This document shows, in pieces, positions 22,290 through 30,831 of a DNA stretch of 36,520 nucleotides. Every line of letters starts with the position of its first letter. Position 1 is the first letter of the stretch. The notes below the pieces were generated by a model. It made no database searches. It was not told where the DNA came from and was given only the letters and a program-made list of their open reading frames with translations. The stretch spans positions 1-36,520 of the forward strand of contig JAMQPH010000692.1 in assembly GCA_023717605.1 (NCBI GenBank), in the 5' to 3' direction. Made by a program: the position numbers and the translations under genes. The stretch comes from Pyrinomonadaceae bacterium (lineage in GTDB: Bacteria > Acidobacteriota > Blastocatellia > Pyrinomonadales > Pyrinomonadaceae).

Positions 22290-23723
22290 ATGTCAAAACG
22301 TCTTCTGTCTGTGCTCATCCTTATCGCCATGATTCTCAACGCTTCTTTGCCAACCACTTCAGCTGAGCAGAGACCAACCGCTGGTGAGCGTGTCGACCTG
22401 GTGGTTCTCGGTGGCTCGATTGTCACCATGAACGCCAGGCGTCAGCTCATTGAAGATGGCGGTATCGCAGTCAAGGGCGGGCGAATCGTGGCTATTGGTT
22501 CGCATGCCGACATTGCCGGGAGATACGCAGGACGTCAGATCGTCGATGCCAGCGGCAAGACGATCATTCCAGGCCTAATCAATGGGCATACTCACATCCC
22601 CATGGTTTTGTTTCGTGGTTTGGCAGACGACCTCGATCTGCAGGATTGGCTGACGAAGTACATCTTTCCCGCCGAAGCGAAGAACGTTACCGAAGACTTT
22701 GTACGCGCCGGCACTCGTCTGGGCCTGGCGGAGATGATTCGCGGTGGTACGACAACCTACTGCGATATGTACTACTTCGAAGACGCGATAGCGGACGAAA
22801 CCGCCAAGGCAGGCGTGCGCGGTGTTCTTGGAGAGACCGTAATAGACTTTCCTGTCGCTGACAACAAGACAAATGCCGAGGCGATGGCTTACGTTGAACG
22901 CTTCGTCAAGAAGTGGCAAGGCCATGATCTGATCGTCCCCGCGATCGCGCCTCATGCTCCTTACACCGTTTCCGAAGAGCACTTAAAAGCTGCTCGCGCT
23001 TTCTCCGATCGCACCGGATCTCCAATCGTGACCCACATCTCCGAGACCAAGAGAGAAGTGGACGACAGTATCAAGGCCAGGGGTGCGAGCCCCATCGAGT
23101 ATCTCGCGCGCATCGGCTTTCTCAACGACCGTGTTATTGCCGCGCACGTCGTTTGGCCAACCCCAAACGAGCTGAGCATTTTGAAGCGTTTGGGAGTTGG
23201 CGTTATTCACAATCCGCAATCGAACATGAAACTCGCCGCCGGCGTGGCGCCAGTCCCGCAGATGTTAAGAGATGGTCTGTTAGTAGGACTGGGAACTGAT
23301 GGCGCGGCCTCGAACAACGACCTCAGCATGTGGGAAGAAATGGACACGGCTGCCAAGCTCCACAAAGTCTTTAGCGGTGATCCAAAGATTATCTCGGCCC
23401 AGGAAGCTTTGGAGTTGGCGACCATACGGGGGGCGCAGGCGCTGCATCTGGAGAAAGAGATCGGGTCGATTGAAACCGGAAAGCGCGCGGACCTTGTGCT
23501 CGTTGAGCGCAGCGAGTTGAACCAGATTCCGTCCTACAACATTTATTCAGACCTGGTCTACGCGTCCAAAGCCTCAGGCGTACAAACCGTAATCATCAAC
23601 GGCCGCATCGTCATGCAAGACCGGCGGCTATTGACCCTGGACGAGGCGGCCATCAGAGCCAGTGCTCGCATTTTTCGTGAACGAATTTTGAAGAGCTTGA
23701 GTAGCTCACCCTCAGCGAACTGA
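22290..23723 (+). CDS. Exported amidohydrolase of the MtaD / SAH-deaminase type
   Basis: The 477-residue protein has an N-terminal signal peptide (LLSVLILIAMILNASLPTTS, cut near SAEQ). The rest is a metal-dependent amidohydrolase: INGHTHIPM (His100, His102), the third ligand near IAPHAPYTVS, the fourth in PIVTHISETKREV, and the signature GLGTDGAASNNDLSMWEEMD with the catalytic Asp. GTDGAASNNDL is typical of 5'-methylthioadenosine/S-adenosylhomocysteine deaminases; related chlorohydrolases cannot be excluded. The usual enzymes are cytoplasmic, so export is unusual and would place purine nucleoside deamination outside the inner membrane, beside the importer. It ends the nucleoside cluster and is tightly packed after cdd. 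Confidence 0.85.
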   Translation: MSKRLLSVLILIAMILNASLPTTSAEQRPTAGERVDLVVLGGSIVTMNARRQLIEDGGIAVKGGRIVAIGSHADIAGRYAGRQIVDASGKTIIPGLINGHTHIPMVLFRGLADDLDLQDWLTKYIFPAEAKNVTEDFVRAGTRLGLAEMIRGGTTTYCDMYYFEDAIADETAKAGVRGVLGETVIDFPVADNKTNAEAMAYVERFVKKWQGHDLIVPAIAPHAPYTVSEEHLKAARAFSDRTGSPIVTHISETKREVDDSIKARGASPIEYLARIGFLNDRVIAAHVVWPTPNELSILKRLGVGVIHNPQSNMKLAAGVAPVPQMLRDGLLVGLGTDGAASNNDLSMWEEMDTAAKLHKVFSGDPKIISAQEALELATIRGAQALHLEKEIGSIETGKRADLVLVERSELNQIPSYNIYSDLVYASKASGVQTVIINGRIVMQDRRLLTLDEAAIRASARIFRERILKSLSSSPSAN

Positions 23724-24073
23724 ACAGAACAGTAAGCTCACCTGTATTGGACCAAAGGGCGCCAACCCGTTAAAGAATGAGTCACGAGCCTCGGCGCACC
23801 AAGAAAAACTTCGGCTCAGTCACCGAAAGAGTATTGGAAGTAAGGATGTTTGCGCTGGGTCCTAAGTCGAGAGTGTGCCGGGTGAAAACAATCGATCCAC
23901 GAAACCAACACACCAGCACGAAAATTAGTGATATTTCGAGGTATTTCGTAGATCGTTTCTGATTTCCAGCCCCAAGGACAGGCGGGTGAAGAAAATGAAA
24001 TTAGGTCATTATGCCGCTTGCTTGGGACGGCATAAAAGACCATAATAGGTCGTCGAATGGACGCTAGGTGGTA
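23724..24073. other. Intergenic region of about 350 bases with candidate structured RNA
   Basis: No protein family is recognisable in either strand. The only structured part is 24004-24051: ATGCCG (24011-24016) pairs perfectly with CGGCAT (24028-24033), enclosed by GGTC (24004-24007) and GACC (24038-24041). A second GGTC at 24048-24051 could pair with the same GACC, so two folds compete. The segment lies directly before an intrinsic terminator and the TonB-C gene, which is the layout of an attenuator, but no known riboswitch class is recognised. The 60-residue frame at 23777 lacks any support. Confidence 0.35.
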
Positions 24074-24096
24074 AGCGAGCTTTAAGCTCGCTTTTT
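24074..24096 (+). terminator. Intrinsic terminator upstream of the TonB-C gene
   Basis: AGCGAGCT (24074-24081) and AGCTCGCT (24085-24092) form an eight-pair stem around a three-base loop, followed by TTTTT. It could end transcription from the nucleoside cluster or, being only 20 bases before the TTG of the next gene, work as an attenuator for that gene together with the structure at 24004-24051. Confidence 0.75.
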
Positions 24097-24116
24097 GCAT
24101 TTCAGGAGTAAACGTA

Positions 24117-25310
24117 TTGAAGGTAAAAAGCATTTTGGTCGGAAATCCCCTGGGTACACGAATTCTCTTGCCGTTAGTCCTTCTTGCCTCCCTCGCCATT
24201 GTTCCAAATCGGGTATTTGCACAGGAATCCAGTGAACCTGCAAAAACTGAATCCAGTGACGCAGCGAAAGCTCAGGCCGCCGCGGCTATCCGGATTCGGA
24301 TTGAGCGAGCGCGAGCTCTCGCTGCGGCTCACCGACTGCAACATGCCGCCGGGGAACTCGAGTCCCTGCGTTCCACGGCCGCCGCTGACGATGTTGTACG
24401 CAACGTTACGTCTGTAATGCTGATGAGCATCTATCTGGAAGAGGGCAACTACGCCCGCGCTGAATCCCTGCTAGAGGAAACATTTCGCGCCCGGGCCACT
24501 CAGAAAGAACGTTCAATCCGTACCTATTTTGCACTTGCGGGCCAGGCTGTGAACGGCGCTCGGGCGCATATCGCGCGCTATCGAAATTTCGGGATCAATG
24601 TATCGGACGCAGGGCTTCCGGCTGAGGCCTTGTCCGATTTGAATCGGCTGCGCTCCTTGCTCGAACGGATGATTGCCCAGGCACGAGAAATTTCCAAAGA
24701 CGATTCAAAGGCCTACGACTCACTAGCGTTGCTCGAAGATGTCTTAGGCATTCGTCTCTCACTCGCGCGGGAAGGTGAAGACAGCGAAAAGTGGTCAACC
24801 GAGTATGCGGGTGCACGCCATGGACTCTCTTTATCGCAAAAGCAAGTCGCCTCTATCGGCGGTATGCCGCCCCCTTCCACAGAGATGAGATCGCCGGTAG
24901 CGGGGAAGACTACGTCCCCGGCTCCAGAACCGAAGGATGAAACAACGGCACCTAAGGAACCGCAACACGACACAACCGGGGCTCAACCGGGCACCAAGAC
25001 CATCACCGAGGGCGCTATCGCTACTGATTCCAACACCCTAAGCGTTGGGTCGCTAAATCATTGGGCTACCAAGAAGGTGGTGCCTAAGTATCCGCAACCG
25101 GCAAAGGCATCAGGAATTGTCGGTGTAGTCAGGGTGTATGTTGGTACCAACACAGACGGCAGAGTTGTCGGTGTATATCGCTCTGAAGGCCCTCCGGTTC
25201 TGAGGCAGGCAGCCGAATCTGCAGCGCGCCAATGGCGGTTTCAGCCGGCCATCGTGGCTGACAAGCGGTTCGGACTTACCGGCTTTATCGAGTTTAATTT
25301 CACGCCCTAA
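24117..25310 (+). CDS. Exported TonB-C-domain protein
   Basis: TTG 24117 with AGGAG at 24104-24108 starts a 397-residue protein. A signal sequence (TRILLPLVLLASLAIVP, cut near VFAQ) precedes a helical, TPR-like region (about 48-240) rich in Ala, Leu and Arg: RALAAAHRLQHAAGELESL and LEEGNYARAESLLEETFRAR look like two TPR units. A Pro/Thr/Glu-rich linker (about 250-300) leads to a TonB C-terminal domain (about 310-397), marked by KKVVPKYPQPAKASGIVG, VRVYVGTNTDGRVVGV, and AARQWRFQP. Acidobacteria carry many such proteins with TonB-C but no classical anchor-proline TonB. It may bind outer-membrane receptors or act structurally; the exact role is unknown. Confidence 0.85.
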   Translation: MKVKSILVGNPLGTRILLPLVLLASLAIVPNRVFAQESSEPAKTESSDAAKAQAAAAIRIRIERARALAAAHRLQHAAGELESLRSTAAADDVVRNVTSVMLMSIYLEEGNYARAESLLEETFRARATQKERSIRTYFALAGQAVNGARAHIARYRNFGINVSDAGLPAEALSDLNRLRSLLERMIAQAREISKDDSKAYDSLALLEDVLGIRLSLAREGEDSEKWSTEYAGARHGLSLSQKQVASIGGMPPPSTEMRSPVAGKTTSPAPEPKDETTAPKEPQHDTTGAQPGTKTITEGAIATDSNTLSVGSLNHWATKKVVPKYPQPAKASGIVGVVRVYVGTNTDGRVVGVYRSEGPPVLRQAAESAARQWRFQPAIVADKRFGLTGFIEFNFTP

Positions 25311-25345
25311 CATACCTACAGTTCCCAAGAGAAGACAGCTCTCCG

Positions 25346-25373
25346 GCTGACCTTTATCTGTTTAGGGGTCAGC
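25346..25373 (+). terminator. Hairpin after the TonB-C gene, possible terminator
   Basis: GCTGACC (25346-25352) and GGTCAGC (25367-25373) form a perfect seven-pair stem with a 14-base loop, 36 bases after the TonB-C stop. No T-run follows, so it may be a weak or factor-dependent terminator. It ends two bases before the regulatory palindrome of the suf operon. Confidence 0.4.
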
Positions 25374-25374
25374 A

Positions 25375-25415
25375 CCTTACTTAAAGTTGACTTTAAAGTA
25401 AGGTTTAGCTAGACT
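25375..25415 (+). promoter_or_regulatory. suf operon promoter with overlapping Rrf2-type operator
   Basis: TTGACT (25387-25392) and TAGACT (25410-25415) form a sigma70-like promoter with a 17-base spacer. An imperfect palindrome overlaps its -35 box: CCTTACTTAAAGT (25375-25387), then TG, then ACTTTAAAGTAAGG (25390-25403), which is complementary with a single extra T. A regulator bound there would block RNA polymerase, so autorepression by the downstream Rrf2 protein is the natural reading. The leader before the regulator ATG is about 95 bases, with no ribosome site visible other than AAGAATTAACC. Confidence 0.65.
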
Positions 25416-25516
25416 GCCTCCGGAAACGAGGATTATCGGGTATTGGGAGCAGAGTAGTTAGGCTTTAGCCAGCCGGAAGACGAGCAAGCCAGGGCCTTAA
25501 GAATTAACCAACTCTA

Positions 25517-25996
25517 ATGAAGATATCGGCACAAGAGGAGTTTGGACTGCGTTGCTTGTTGCAGCTTGCGCGAGCCGATGCCGCAAGCGAGTCGCTGACC
25601 CTGGGTCAAATTGCCGAGCGGGAAGGCATCTCGGTTGCAAACGCCGGGAAGCTCATGTGGATTCTAAATAAAGCCGGACTGGTGCAATCGCAACGCGGAA
25701 TTAAGGGTGGCTATCACCTTGCTCGACCGGCTTCCGAAATCCATCTGAACCAGGTAATCCGCGTGTTGGATGGGGAGCGGGTTGACTCGCACTGTAAGAG
25801 CTACGCGGGCGTACTCGACGCGTGTGTCCATACTGGCGACTGCGGAATCCGACCGGTAATCGTCGAGCTCCATCAGATTGTTGACAATGCATTGTCCGAG
25901 ATTACGTTGTCTCAGTTGCTGGACACGGAGGCTAACGTTGATGCGACGCTGCATCAGATTCAAAGCACCAAGCAGCGCACCGAACAGAGGGCCTGA
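25517..25996 (+). CDS. Rrf2-family iron-sulfur regulator of the suf operon
   Basis: The 159-residue protein has the Rrf2 winged-helix domain: MKISAQEEFGLRCLLQLA, LGQIAEREGISVANAGKLM (recognition helix) and the wing SQRGIKGGYHLARPASEI. Three cysteines, Cys93, Cys103 and Cys109, lie in the stretch HCKSYAGVLDAC...GDC, as in cluster-binding members like IscR. The fourth IscR ligand (His) may be His92 or His105. The gene directly leads sufB and has the palindromic operator 100 bases upstream, so it should sense Fe-S status and repress the operon when clusters are plentiful. Start ATG 25517; the coupled sufB lies 45 bases downstream. Confidence 0.9.
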   Translation: MKISAQEEFGLRCLLQLARADAASESLTLGQIAEREGISVANAGKLMWILNKAGLVQSQRGIKGGYHLARPASEIHLNQVIRVLDGERVDSHCKSYAGVLDACVHTGDCGIRPVIVELHQIVDNALSEITLSQLLDTEANVDATLHQIQSTKQRTEQRA

Positions 25997-26041
25997 GAGC
26001 AGTGGGCGAAGACTTATTAGAAGGCATAATACTTAAACAAG

Positions 26042-27478
26042 ATGAGCACAGCAGAAAATCTGGTCAGCCAGGAATACAAGTACGGTTTCGTAACCGACAT
26101 AGAGTCCGACACCATTCCCCGTGGACTCTCGGAGGAGACTGTCCGTCTCATTTCCGAAAAGAAAAACGAGCCGGAGTGGATGTTTGAGTTTCGCTTAAAA
26201 GCTTTTCGGCACTGGTTAACTATGACTGAGCCGAAGCACTGGCCCAATCTCACTTATCCTGAAATCAACTATCAGGACATGATTTATTACAGTGCTCCGA
26301 AGCAGAAGGCGCTGAAAGCTAGTCTGGATGAAGTGGATCCGGAGTTGCTGAAGACGTTTGAGAAACTGGGCATTCCGTTAACCGAGCAAAAGCAACTCGC
26401 GGGTGTTGCGGTCGATGCCGTTTTTGATTCAGTTTCGGTGGCTACTACTTACAAAGAGAAGCTCAAGAAGCACGGGGTAATCTTCTGCTCGTTCAGCGAG
26501 GCTATTCGCGAATACCCGGATCTGGTTCGCAAGTACTTGGGTTCCGTAGTACCAACAAACGACAACTTCTTCGCCGCTCTCAACAGCGCTGTTTTTTCCG
26601 ATGGTTCGTTTTGTTTCATCCCTAAGGGCGTTCGTTGTCCGATGGAGCTCTCGACTTATTTCCGGATCAACAATTCAGAATCCGGCCAGTTTGAAAGAAC
26701 TCTGATCGTCGCCGAGGAAGGCGCTTACGTTTCTTATCTCGAAGGGTGCACGGCGCCCAAGTTTGATAAGAACCAGCTGCATGCGGCCGTAGTCGAGCTG
26801 GTCGCCTTAGACGACGCGCAAATCAAATACTCGACAGTGCAGAACTGGTACGCCGGTGATGAAGAAGGTCGGGGTGGGATTTACAACTTTGTCACCAAGC
26901 GGGGCAAGTGCGCCGGTCGCAATTCCAAGATTTCCTGGACGCAGGTGGAAACGGGTTCGGCGATTACCTGGAAGTATCCGTCGTGTATTCTGCTGGGCGA
27001 CAACTCAATCGGCGAATTTTATTCAGTGGCTCTGACGAATCATGCGCAGCAGGCTGACACCGGAACGAAGATGATTCATCTCGGCAAGAACACGCGCTCG
27101 ACAATCATCTCCAAGGGTATTGCCGCCGGCAAATCGAATAACAGTTATCGCGGCCTGGTGAAGGTTATGCCCAAGGCTGAGAACTCGCGCAACTACACAC
27201 AATGTGACTCGATGCGGATTGGTTCAAACAGCGGTGCAAATACCTTCCCCTACATCGAGGTGATGAACAACTCTTCCGCGGTAGAGCATGAAGCCTCCAC
27301 TTCGAAGATCAGCGAGGAGCAGTTGTTCTATCTGCAACAGCGCGGTATCTCTCAGGAAGATGCAGTGTCTTTGATCATTAACGGCTTTTGCAAGGACGTG
27401 TTTCTGCAGTTGCCGATGGAATTTGCAGTCGAGGCCCAGCGTCTGCTTGGCATGAAGCTCGAGGGCAGCGTTGGATAG
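26042..27478 (+). CDS. sufB: Fe-S cluster assembly protein SufB
   Basis: SufB is the scaffold subunit of the SufBC2D complex that builds Fe-S clusters. The 478-residue protein has the typical opening [20 protein letters not shown] and [17 protein letters not shown], then the beta-helix core. Conserved blocks include [67 protein letters not shown] and [20 protein letters not shown], with many cysteines (for example in GVRCP and EGCTAP). [20 protein letters not shown] and the C-terminal [13 protein letters not shown] complete it. ATG 26042; no strong ribosome site. The downstream junction to sufC carries repeat G. Confidence 0.95.
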   Translation: MSTAENLVSQEYKYGFVTDIESDTIPRGLSEETVRLISEKKNEPEWMFEFRLKAFRHWLTMTEPKHWPNLTYPEINYQDMIYYSAPKQKALKASLDEVDPELLKTFEKLGIPLTEQKQLAGVAVDAVFDSVSVATTYKEKLKKHGVIFCSFSEAIREYPDLVRKYLGSVVPTNDNFFAALNSAVFSDGSFCFIPKGVRCPMELSTYFRINNSESGQFERTLIVAEEGAYVSYLEGCTAPKFDKNQLHAAVVELVALDDAQIKYSTVQNWYAGDEEGRGGIYNFVTKRGKCAGRNSKISWTQVETGSAITWKYPSCILLGDNSIGEFYSVALTNHAQQADTGTKMIHLGKNTRSTIISKGIAAGKSNNSYRGLVKVMPKAENSRNYTQCDSMRIGSNSGANTFPYIEVMNNSSAVEHEASTSKISEEQLFYLQQRGISQEDAVSLIINGFCKDVFLQLPMEFAVEAQRLLGMKLEGSVG

Positions 27479-27485
27479 AGATGGG

Positions 27486-27590
27486 ACGCGGCGACGGGGA
27501 GAACCGCAGACGCGGCGACACGGAGATAGGGCGATACGGAGATTCGGAGTGTTTTGTCACCGTGTCTCCCTTTCTCCTCTTCGCCGCGTC
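27486..27590. repeat. Octad-word inverted repeat G (sufB-sufC junction)
   Basis: The left arm is eight consecutive eight-base words with strict register (27486-27549): ACGCGGCG, ACGGGGAG, AACCGCAG, ACGCGGCG, ACACGGAG, ATAGGGCG, ATACGGAG, ATTCGGAG. The right arm (27556-27590), read on the other strand, repeats the pattern with ACGCGGCG, AAGAGGAG, AAAGGGAG, ACACGGTG. Positions 27485-27519 pair with 27556-27590 at 28 of 35. Only six bases separate it from the sufB stop. A regular AAGGAGGAG ribosome site for sufC lies after it. Confidence 0.78.
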
Positions 27591-27615
27591 ATGATTTAAG
27601 GAGGAGCAATAATAC

Positions 27616-28395
27616 GTGTTAGAAGTTCGCGATTTGTACGCAAGCATTAATGGTAACCCGATTCTGAAGGGCATTGATCTGACGATTAAGAAGGGTGAGA
27701 TTCACGCCATCATGGGTCCTAACGGATCTGGGAAGTCGACTTTGGCCAAAGTTCTTGCCGGCCATCCAGCCTACGAGGTAACGAAAGGTCATGTCCTTTA
27801 CGAAGGAAAGAACCTTTTGGAAATGGCGCCTGACGAGCGCGCCCGCGAAGGAGTGTTTATGGCTTTTCAGTATCCGATCGAAGTGCCGGGTGTTTCCAAT
27901 GCCCAGTTTCTGCGGCTGGCTTACAACGAAAAGCGCAAGCACCTCGGCGAAGAAGAATTGGATCCGCTTGAGTTCAAGGATCTGTTGAAGGAACGCGCCA
28001 AGGTTGTTGAAATGGACGCGAGTTTCATGACCCGATCGGTAAACGAAGGATTCTCCGGCGGCGAGAAGAAACGAAACGAGATTCTGCAGATGGCCGTGTT
28101 GGAGCCGAAGCTCGCCATTCTGGATGAAACGGATTCCGGTCTTGATATTGACGCGCTGAGGGTTGTCGCGGGGGGCGTCAACCATCTGCATAACTCGGAG
28201 AATGCCGTTGTGCTCGTTACTCACTATCAGCGATTGCTCAACTACATAGTGCCGCATTATGTACACGTGCTTGCCGGCGGGCGCATTGCTCGCGAAGGCG
28301 GCAAGGAGCTGGCCCTGGAACTTGAGGAAAAGGGATACGACTGGATTACTTCGTCGGTCAGTGGAAATGGAGGCAGTGCGGCAAGGGTAGTCTAA
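27616..28395 (+). CDS. sufC: Fe-S cluster assembly ATPase SufC
   Basis: SufC is the ABC-type ATPase of SufBC2D; its dimerisation on SufB and SufD opens the complex for cluster assembly. GTG 27616 with AAGGAGGAG (27598-27606) starts a 259-residue protein. Motifs are Walker [10 protein letters not shown] (about 35-43), the Q-loop [13 protein letters not shown], the signature [14 protein letters not shown], Walker [17 protein letters not shown] and the H-loop VTHYQRLL. The Thr in DETDSGLD and the KKRNE motif are specific for SufC among ABC ATPases. Its last base is shared with the ATG of sufD (TAATG). Confidence 0.96.
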   Translation: MLEVRDLYASINGNPILKGIDLTIKKGEIHAIMGPNGSGKSTLAKVLAGHPAYEVTKGHVLYEGKNLLEMAPDERAREGVFMAFQYPIEVPGVSNAQFLRLAYNEKRKHLGEEELDPLEFKDLLKERAKVVEMDASFMTRSVNEGFSGGEKKRNEILQMAVLEPKLAILDETDSGLDIDALRVVAGGVNHLHNSENAVVLVTHYQRLLNYIVPHYVHVLAGGRIAREGGKELALELEEKGYDWITSSVSGNGGSAARVV

Positions 28396-29738
28396 TGACT
28401 CAAATAGTAAAAGAAGAAAACCAGTATCAGGCAGCGTTCCGGCAGCTTACGCAAAGTACAACAGCGAGCCCGGCGTGGTTTGAACGATTACGCGAGAGCG
28501 CGATGGATCGGTTCGAACAGTTGGGCTTTCCATCCGTGAAAGAGGAAGAATGGAAATACACCAACGTTGCACCGATAAGTAAGCTTAACTTCAAGCCGGC
28601 ACTGGCTTCGGTCGACGCTGATGCCGCGGTGACTTCGGCTGAGCTGGCGAGGTTTGGTTACCTTGAAGCCCAAGCCAGCCAGCTGGTATTTCGAAATGGG
28701 ATCCTGCGCAATGACCTTGGTTCATTGGCTGGCTTGCCTGTTGGAGTTGTCGCTATTGATTTGGTTGAAGCTATCGCGGATGCGAAGTACGGCGAGCTTA
28801 TTCGCGAACACCTGGCTCGCAGTGCTGATTACAACGCCAACGCCTTCACAGCTTTGAACACGGCGTTTGTTTCTTCCGGTGCGTTTGTCTTGATTGGGAA
28901 GGGCACCGAGCTTGAGTCGCCGCTCCATCTTAACTTCATAGCCGATCCATCCGATTCGGATCTGGCGAACTTTCCCCGCGTTCTAGTCATCGCCGAAGAG
29001 AACAGCCGTGCGACGATAATCGAGAGCTACGCCGGAACCGGCGATGCGGCCTATTTTACAAACGCGGTAGTTGAGATCGTACTAAAAGACGGCGCCAGTC
29101 TGGAGCATTACAAGGTGCAGCGTGAAAGTCTTGACGCTTATCATATTGCCACCACCAGCGCCGACCTGGGTTCAAACAGCAGTTACGACAGTACTACCAT
29201 AAACTTTGGCGCGCAGCTTTCGCGGCATGACATCCACGTCACAATGGCGAATGAAGGCGCTGAATGTTGGGTTGACGGACTCTATGTCGTCAGTTCAGAC
29301 CAACACACAGATACGCATTCCGTCATCGATCATCAGCAACCTCACTGCACGAGCCACCAGCTCTACAAAGGCATTCTCGACGGTAAATCGCGAGCAGTTT
29401 TCAATGGCAAGATCTTTGTTCGTCACGGCGCGCAGAAGACCGATGCGATGCAGACGAACAAGAACCTGCTGCTTTCAGACGAAGCTCGCGTTGATACCAA
29501 ACCCCAGCTGGAGATTCTTGCCGATGATGTTAAATGCGCTCACGGCGCAGCCGTTGGTCAGATAGAAGAAGACGAGCTGTTTTATCTTGAGACTCGGGGT
29601 ATTCATCCGGATCTGGCGAGGAATCTTCTGACGTACGGTTTCGCAGAAGAAGTGATTGGCAAGATAAAGGTTGATTCGATACGGGCCCAGCTGGATGAAG
29701 CGGTGCTGAATCGAATCAACGCGCGGCTGGAAGCGTAA
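28395..29738 (+). CDS. sufD: Fe-S cluster assembly protein SufD
   Basis: SufD pairs with SufB in the SufBC2D scaffold and is needed for iron entry. The 447-residue protein overlaps sufC by one base. A helical N-terminus with FPSVKEEEWKYTNVAPISK (about 48-66) is the standard SufD entry motif. The beta-helix core holds FTALNTAFVSSGAFVLIGKG, NSRATIIESYAGTG and NFGAQLSRHDIHVTMANEGA, with the functionally important His in HTDTHSVIDHQQPHCTS. C-terminal blocks are FNGKIFVRHGAQKTDAMQTN, DDVKCAHGAAVGQIEEDELF and YLETRGIHPDLARNLL. All are intact. The gene is followed after 18 bases by an Uma2-family gene. Confidence 0.95.
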   Translation: MTQIVKEENQYQAAFRQLTQSTTASPAWFERLRESAMDRFEQLGFPSVKEEEWKYTNVAPISKLNFKPALASVDADAAVTSAELARFGYLEAQASQLVFRNGILRNDLGSLAGLPVGVVAIDLVEAIADAKYGELIREHLARSADYNANAFTALNTAFVSSGAFVLIGKGTELESPLHLNFIADPSDSDLANFPRVLVIAEENSRATIIESYAGTGDAAYFTNAVVEIVLKDGASLEHYKVQRESLDAYHIATTSADLGSNSSYDSTTINFGAQLSRHDIHVTMANEGAECWVDGLYVVSSDQHTDTHSVIDHQQPHCTSHQLYKGILDGKSRAVFNGKIFVRHGAQKTDAMQTNKNLLLSDEARVDTKPQLEILADDVKCAHGAAVGQIEEDELFYLETRGIHPDLARNLLTYGFAEEVIGKIKVDSIRAQLDEAVLNRINARLEA

Positions 29739-29756
29739 ATTGTTCTGGAGGTTAAG

Positions 29757-30317
29757 TTGTCATCTAGAGTCGAGCCTATCCTCACGGTCGCTGATCTGGA
29801 CCTGATGCCAGACGACGACAACCGTTACGAGCTCTTTGAAGGAGAAATATTCGTGTCGCGCGCACCTGGTCTACCTCACCAGCGGGTCCTCATGAACTTG
29901 CTTGTTCTTCTCCACCAGCACTTGAAGGATCATCCTGTTGCCAAAGTCTGGCCGAATCCTGGAGTCATCTTCGACAATTTCAACGCGGCGATTCCAGACG
30001 TTGTTTTCGTAAGCAACGAGCATATCGAAGAGATAGCTTCAGGCGAGAAAGTGATGGGCGCTCCGGATCTCGTCATCGAGGTCGTTTCGGAGGGAGCTGA
30101 GAACGATCGTCGCGACAGGAAGGTTAAGCTTCAAGCCTACAGCAAATTCGGAGTGCAGGAGTATTGGATAGTTGATCGGTATCAACAGACGATTGAGGTT
30201 TACCGGCTGGAACAGGGACAGCTTGTGTTAGTAGTTGCGCTGACGAACAACGATCAGCTCACGACACCATTGCTGGCGGGATTTAGTTGTGGGCTAAACC
30301 AGGTTTTTGAAGAGTAA
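29757..30317 (+). CDS. Uma2-family (DUF820) putative endonuclease
   Basis: TTG 29757 with GGAGG at 29747-29751 starts a 186-residue protein. The Uma2/DUF820 pattern is clear: ADLDLMPDDDNRYELFEGEI (about 12-31), NAAIPDVVFVSNEH with the first acidic ligand, GAPDLVIEVVSEGA with the Asp-x-Glu of the PD-(D/E)XK fold, then RRDRKVKLQAYSKFGVQEYW holding the catalytic-type Lys and the hallmark Y...G..EYWIVD. The fold is that of restriction-like endonucleases, but the biological role of the family is not established. It sits in the suf operon between sufD and a small membrane protein, an unexpected place. It is probably a passenger gene. Confidence 0.85.
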   Translation: MSSRVEPILTVADLDLMPDDDNRYELFEGEIFVSRAPGLPHQRVLMNLLVLLHQHLKDHPVAKVWPNPGVIFDNFNAAIPDVVFVSNEHIEEIASGEKVMGAPDLVIEVVSEGAENDRRDRKVKLQAYSKFGVQEYWIVDRYQQTIEVYRLEQGQLVLVVALTNNDQLTTPLLAGFSCGLNQVFEE

Positions 30318-30331
30318 GGCCAGAAGAACGA

Positions 30332-30811
30332 ATGCTAAAGCGATATCGGTTCTGGTTATGGACAGCCGTAGTATTTCTGCTGCTCACGGCGCTGATACAT
30401 GCGTCGACACTCTTCATTCAGCCCGAGCCGCAAAATGAAACCGAGCGCCAGCTGTTTGGCTTACTGACCAGTTACAAACAAGACTTTGGCGCTGGATTTC
30501 AGCGCAGTATGAAAGAGCTTTTCACGGCCCTGAGCGCGTGCTATTCGCTGGTTTGTTTGTTGGGGGGATTTACGCTGGGATTCCTAATGAGAGCAAAGGC
30601 TGATGTCCGGATCTTAAGGGGTGTCGTTGCCATACACGTTGTGGTTTTTGGAATCTGCTTTGCAGTGATGGCAGCGTTTACTTTCCTGCCGCCGATCGTG
30701 CTCACTGGCTTGATCTTCGTTTCTTTGCTGGTTGCCTTTCTGGTTATGCCGCGACAAGGAGAAGTTTCGTCGGAGACAGTGGCAAGTAGCGTCTTGTCTA
30801 GAGCTGAGTAA
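30332..30811 (+). CDS. Small four-helix membrane protein, family not recognised
   Basis: The 159-residue protein starts at ATG 30332. Four hydrophobic segments are visible: about 8-28 (FWLWTAVVFLLLTALIHAST), 65-87 (LFTALSACYSLVCLLGGFTLG), 95-115 (VVAIHVVVFGICFAVMAAFT) and 118-138 (LPPIVLTGLIFVSLLVAFLV). The loop between helices one and two (PEPQNETERQLFGLLTSYKQD) is polar and should face outside. The tail is polar. No motif or family is known to me. It is packed 14 bases after the Uma2 gene and 20 bases before sufS on the same strand, so it should be transcribed with the suf genes, but a part in cluster assembly is not indicated. Confidence 0.65.
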   Translation: MLKRYRFWLWTAVVFLLLTALIHASTLFIQPEPQNETERQLFGLLTSYKQDFGAGFQRSMKELFTALSACYSLVCLLGGFTLGFLMRAKADVRILRGVVAIHVVVFGICFAVMAAFTFLPPIVLTGLIFVSLLVAFLVMPRQGEVSSETVASSVLSRAE

Positions 30812-30831
30812 CACAGGGGATTTGTGACGAC

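Noticed and set aside
27486-27549. Tandem array considered as CRISPR or VNTR
   Set aside because: No spacers between units and no cas genes; the array pairs with a downstream arm, so it is placed with the hairpin elements.
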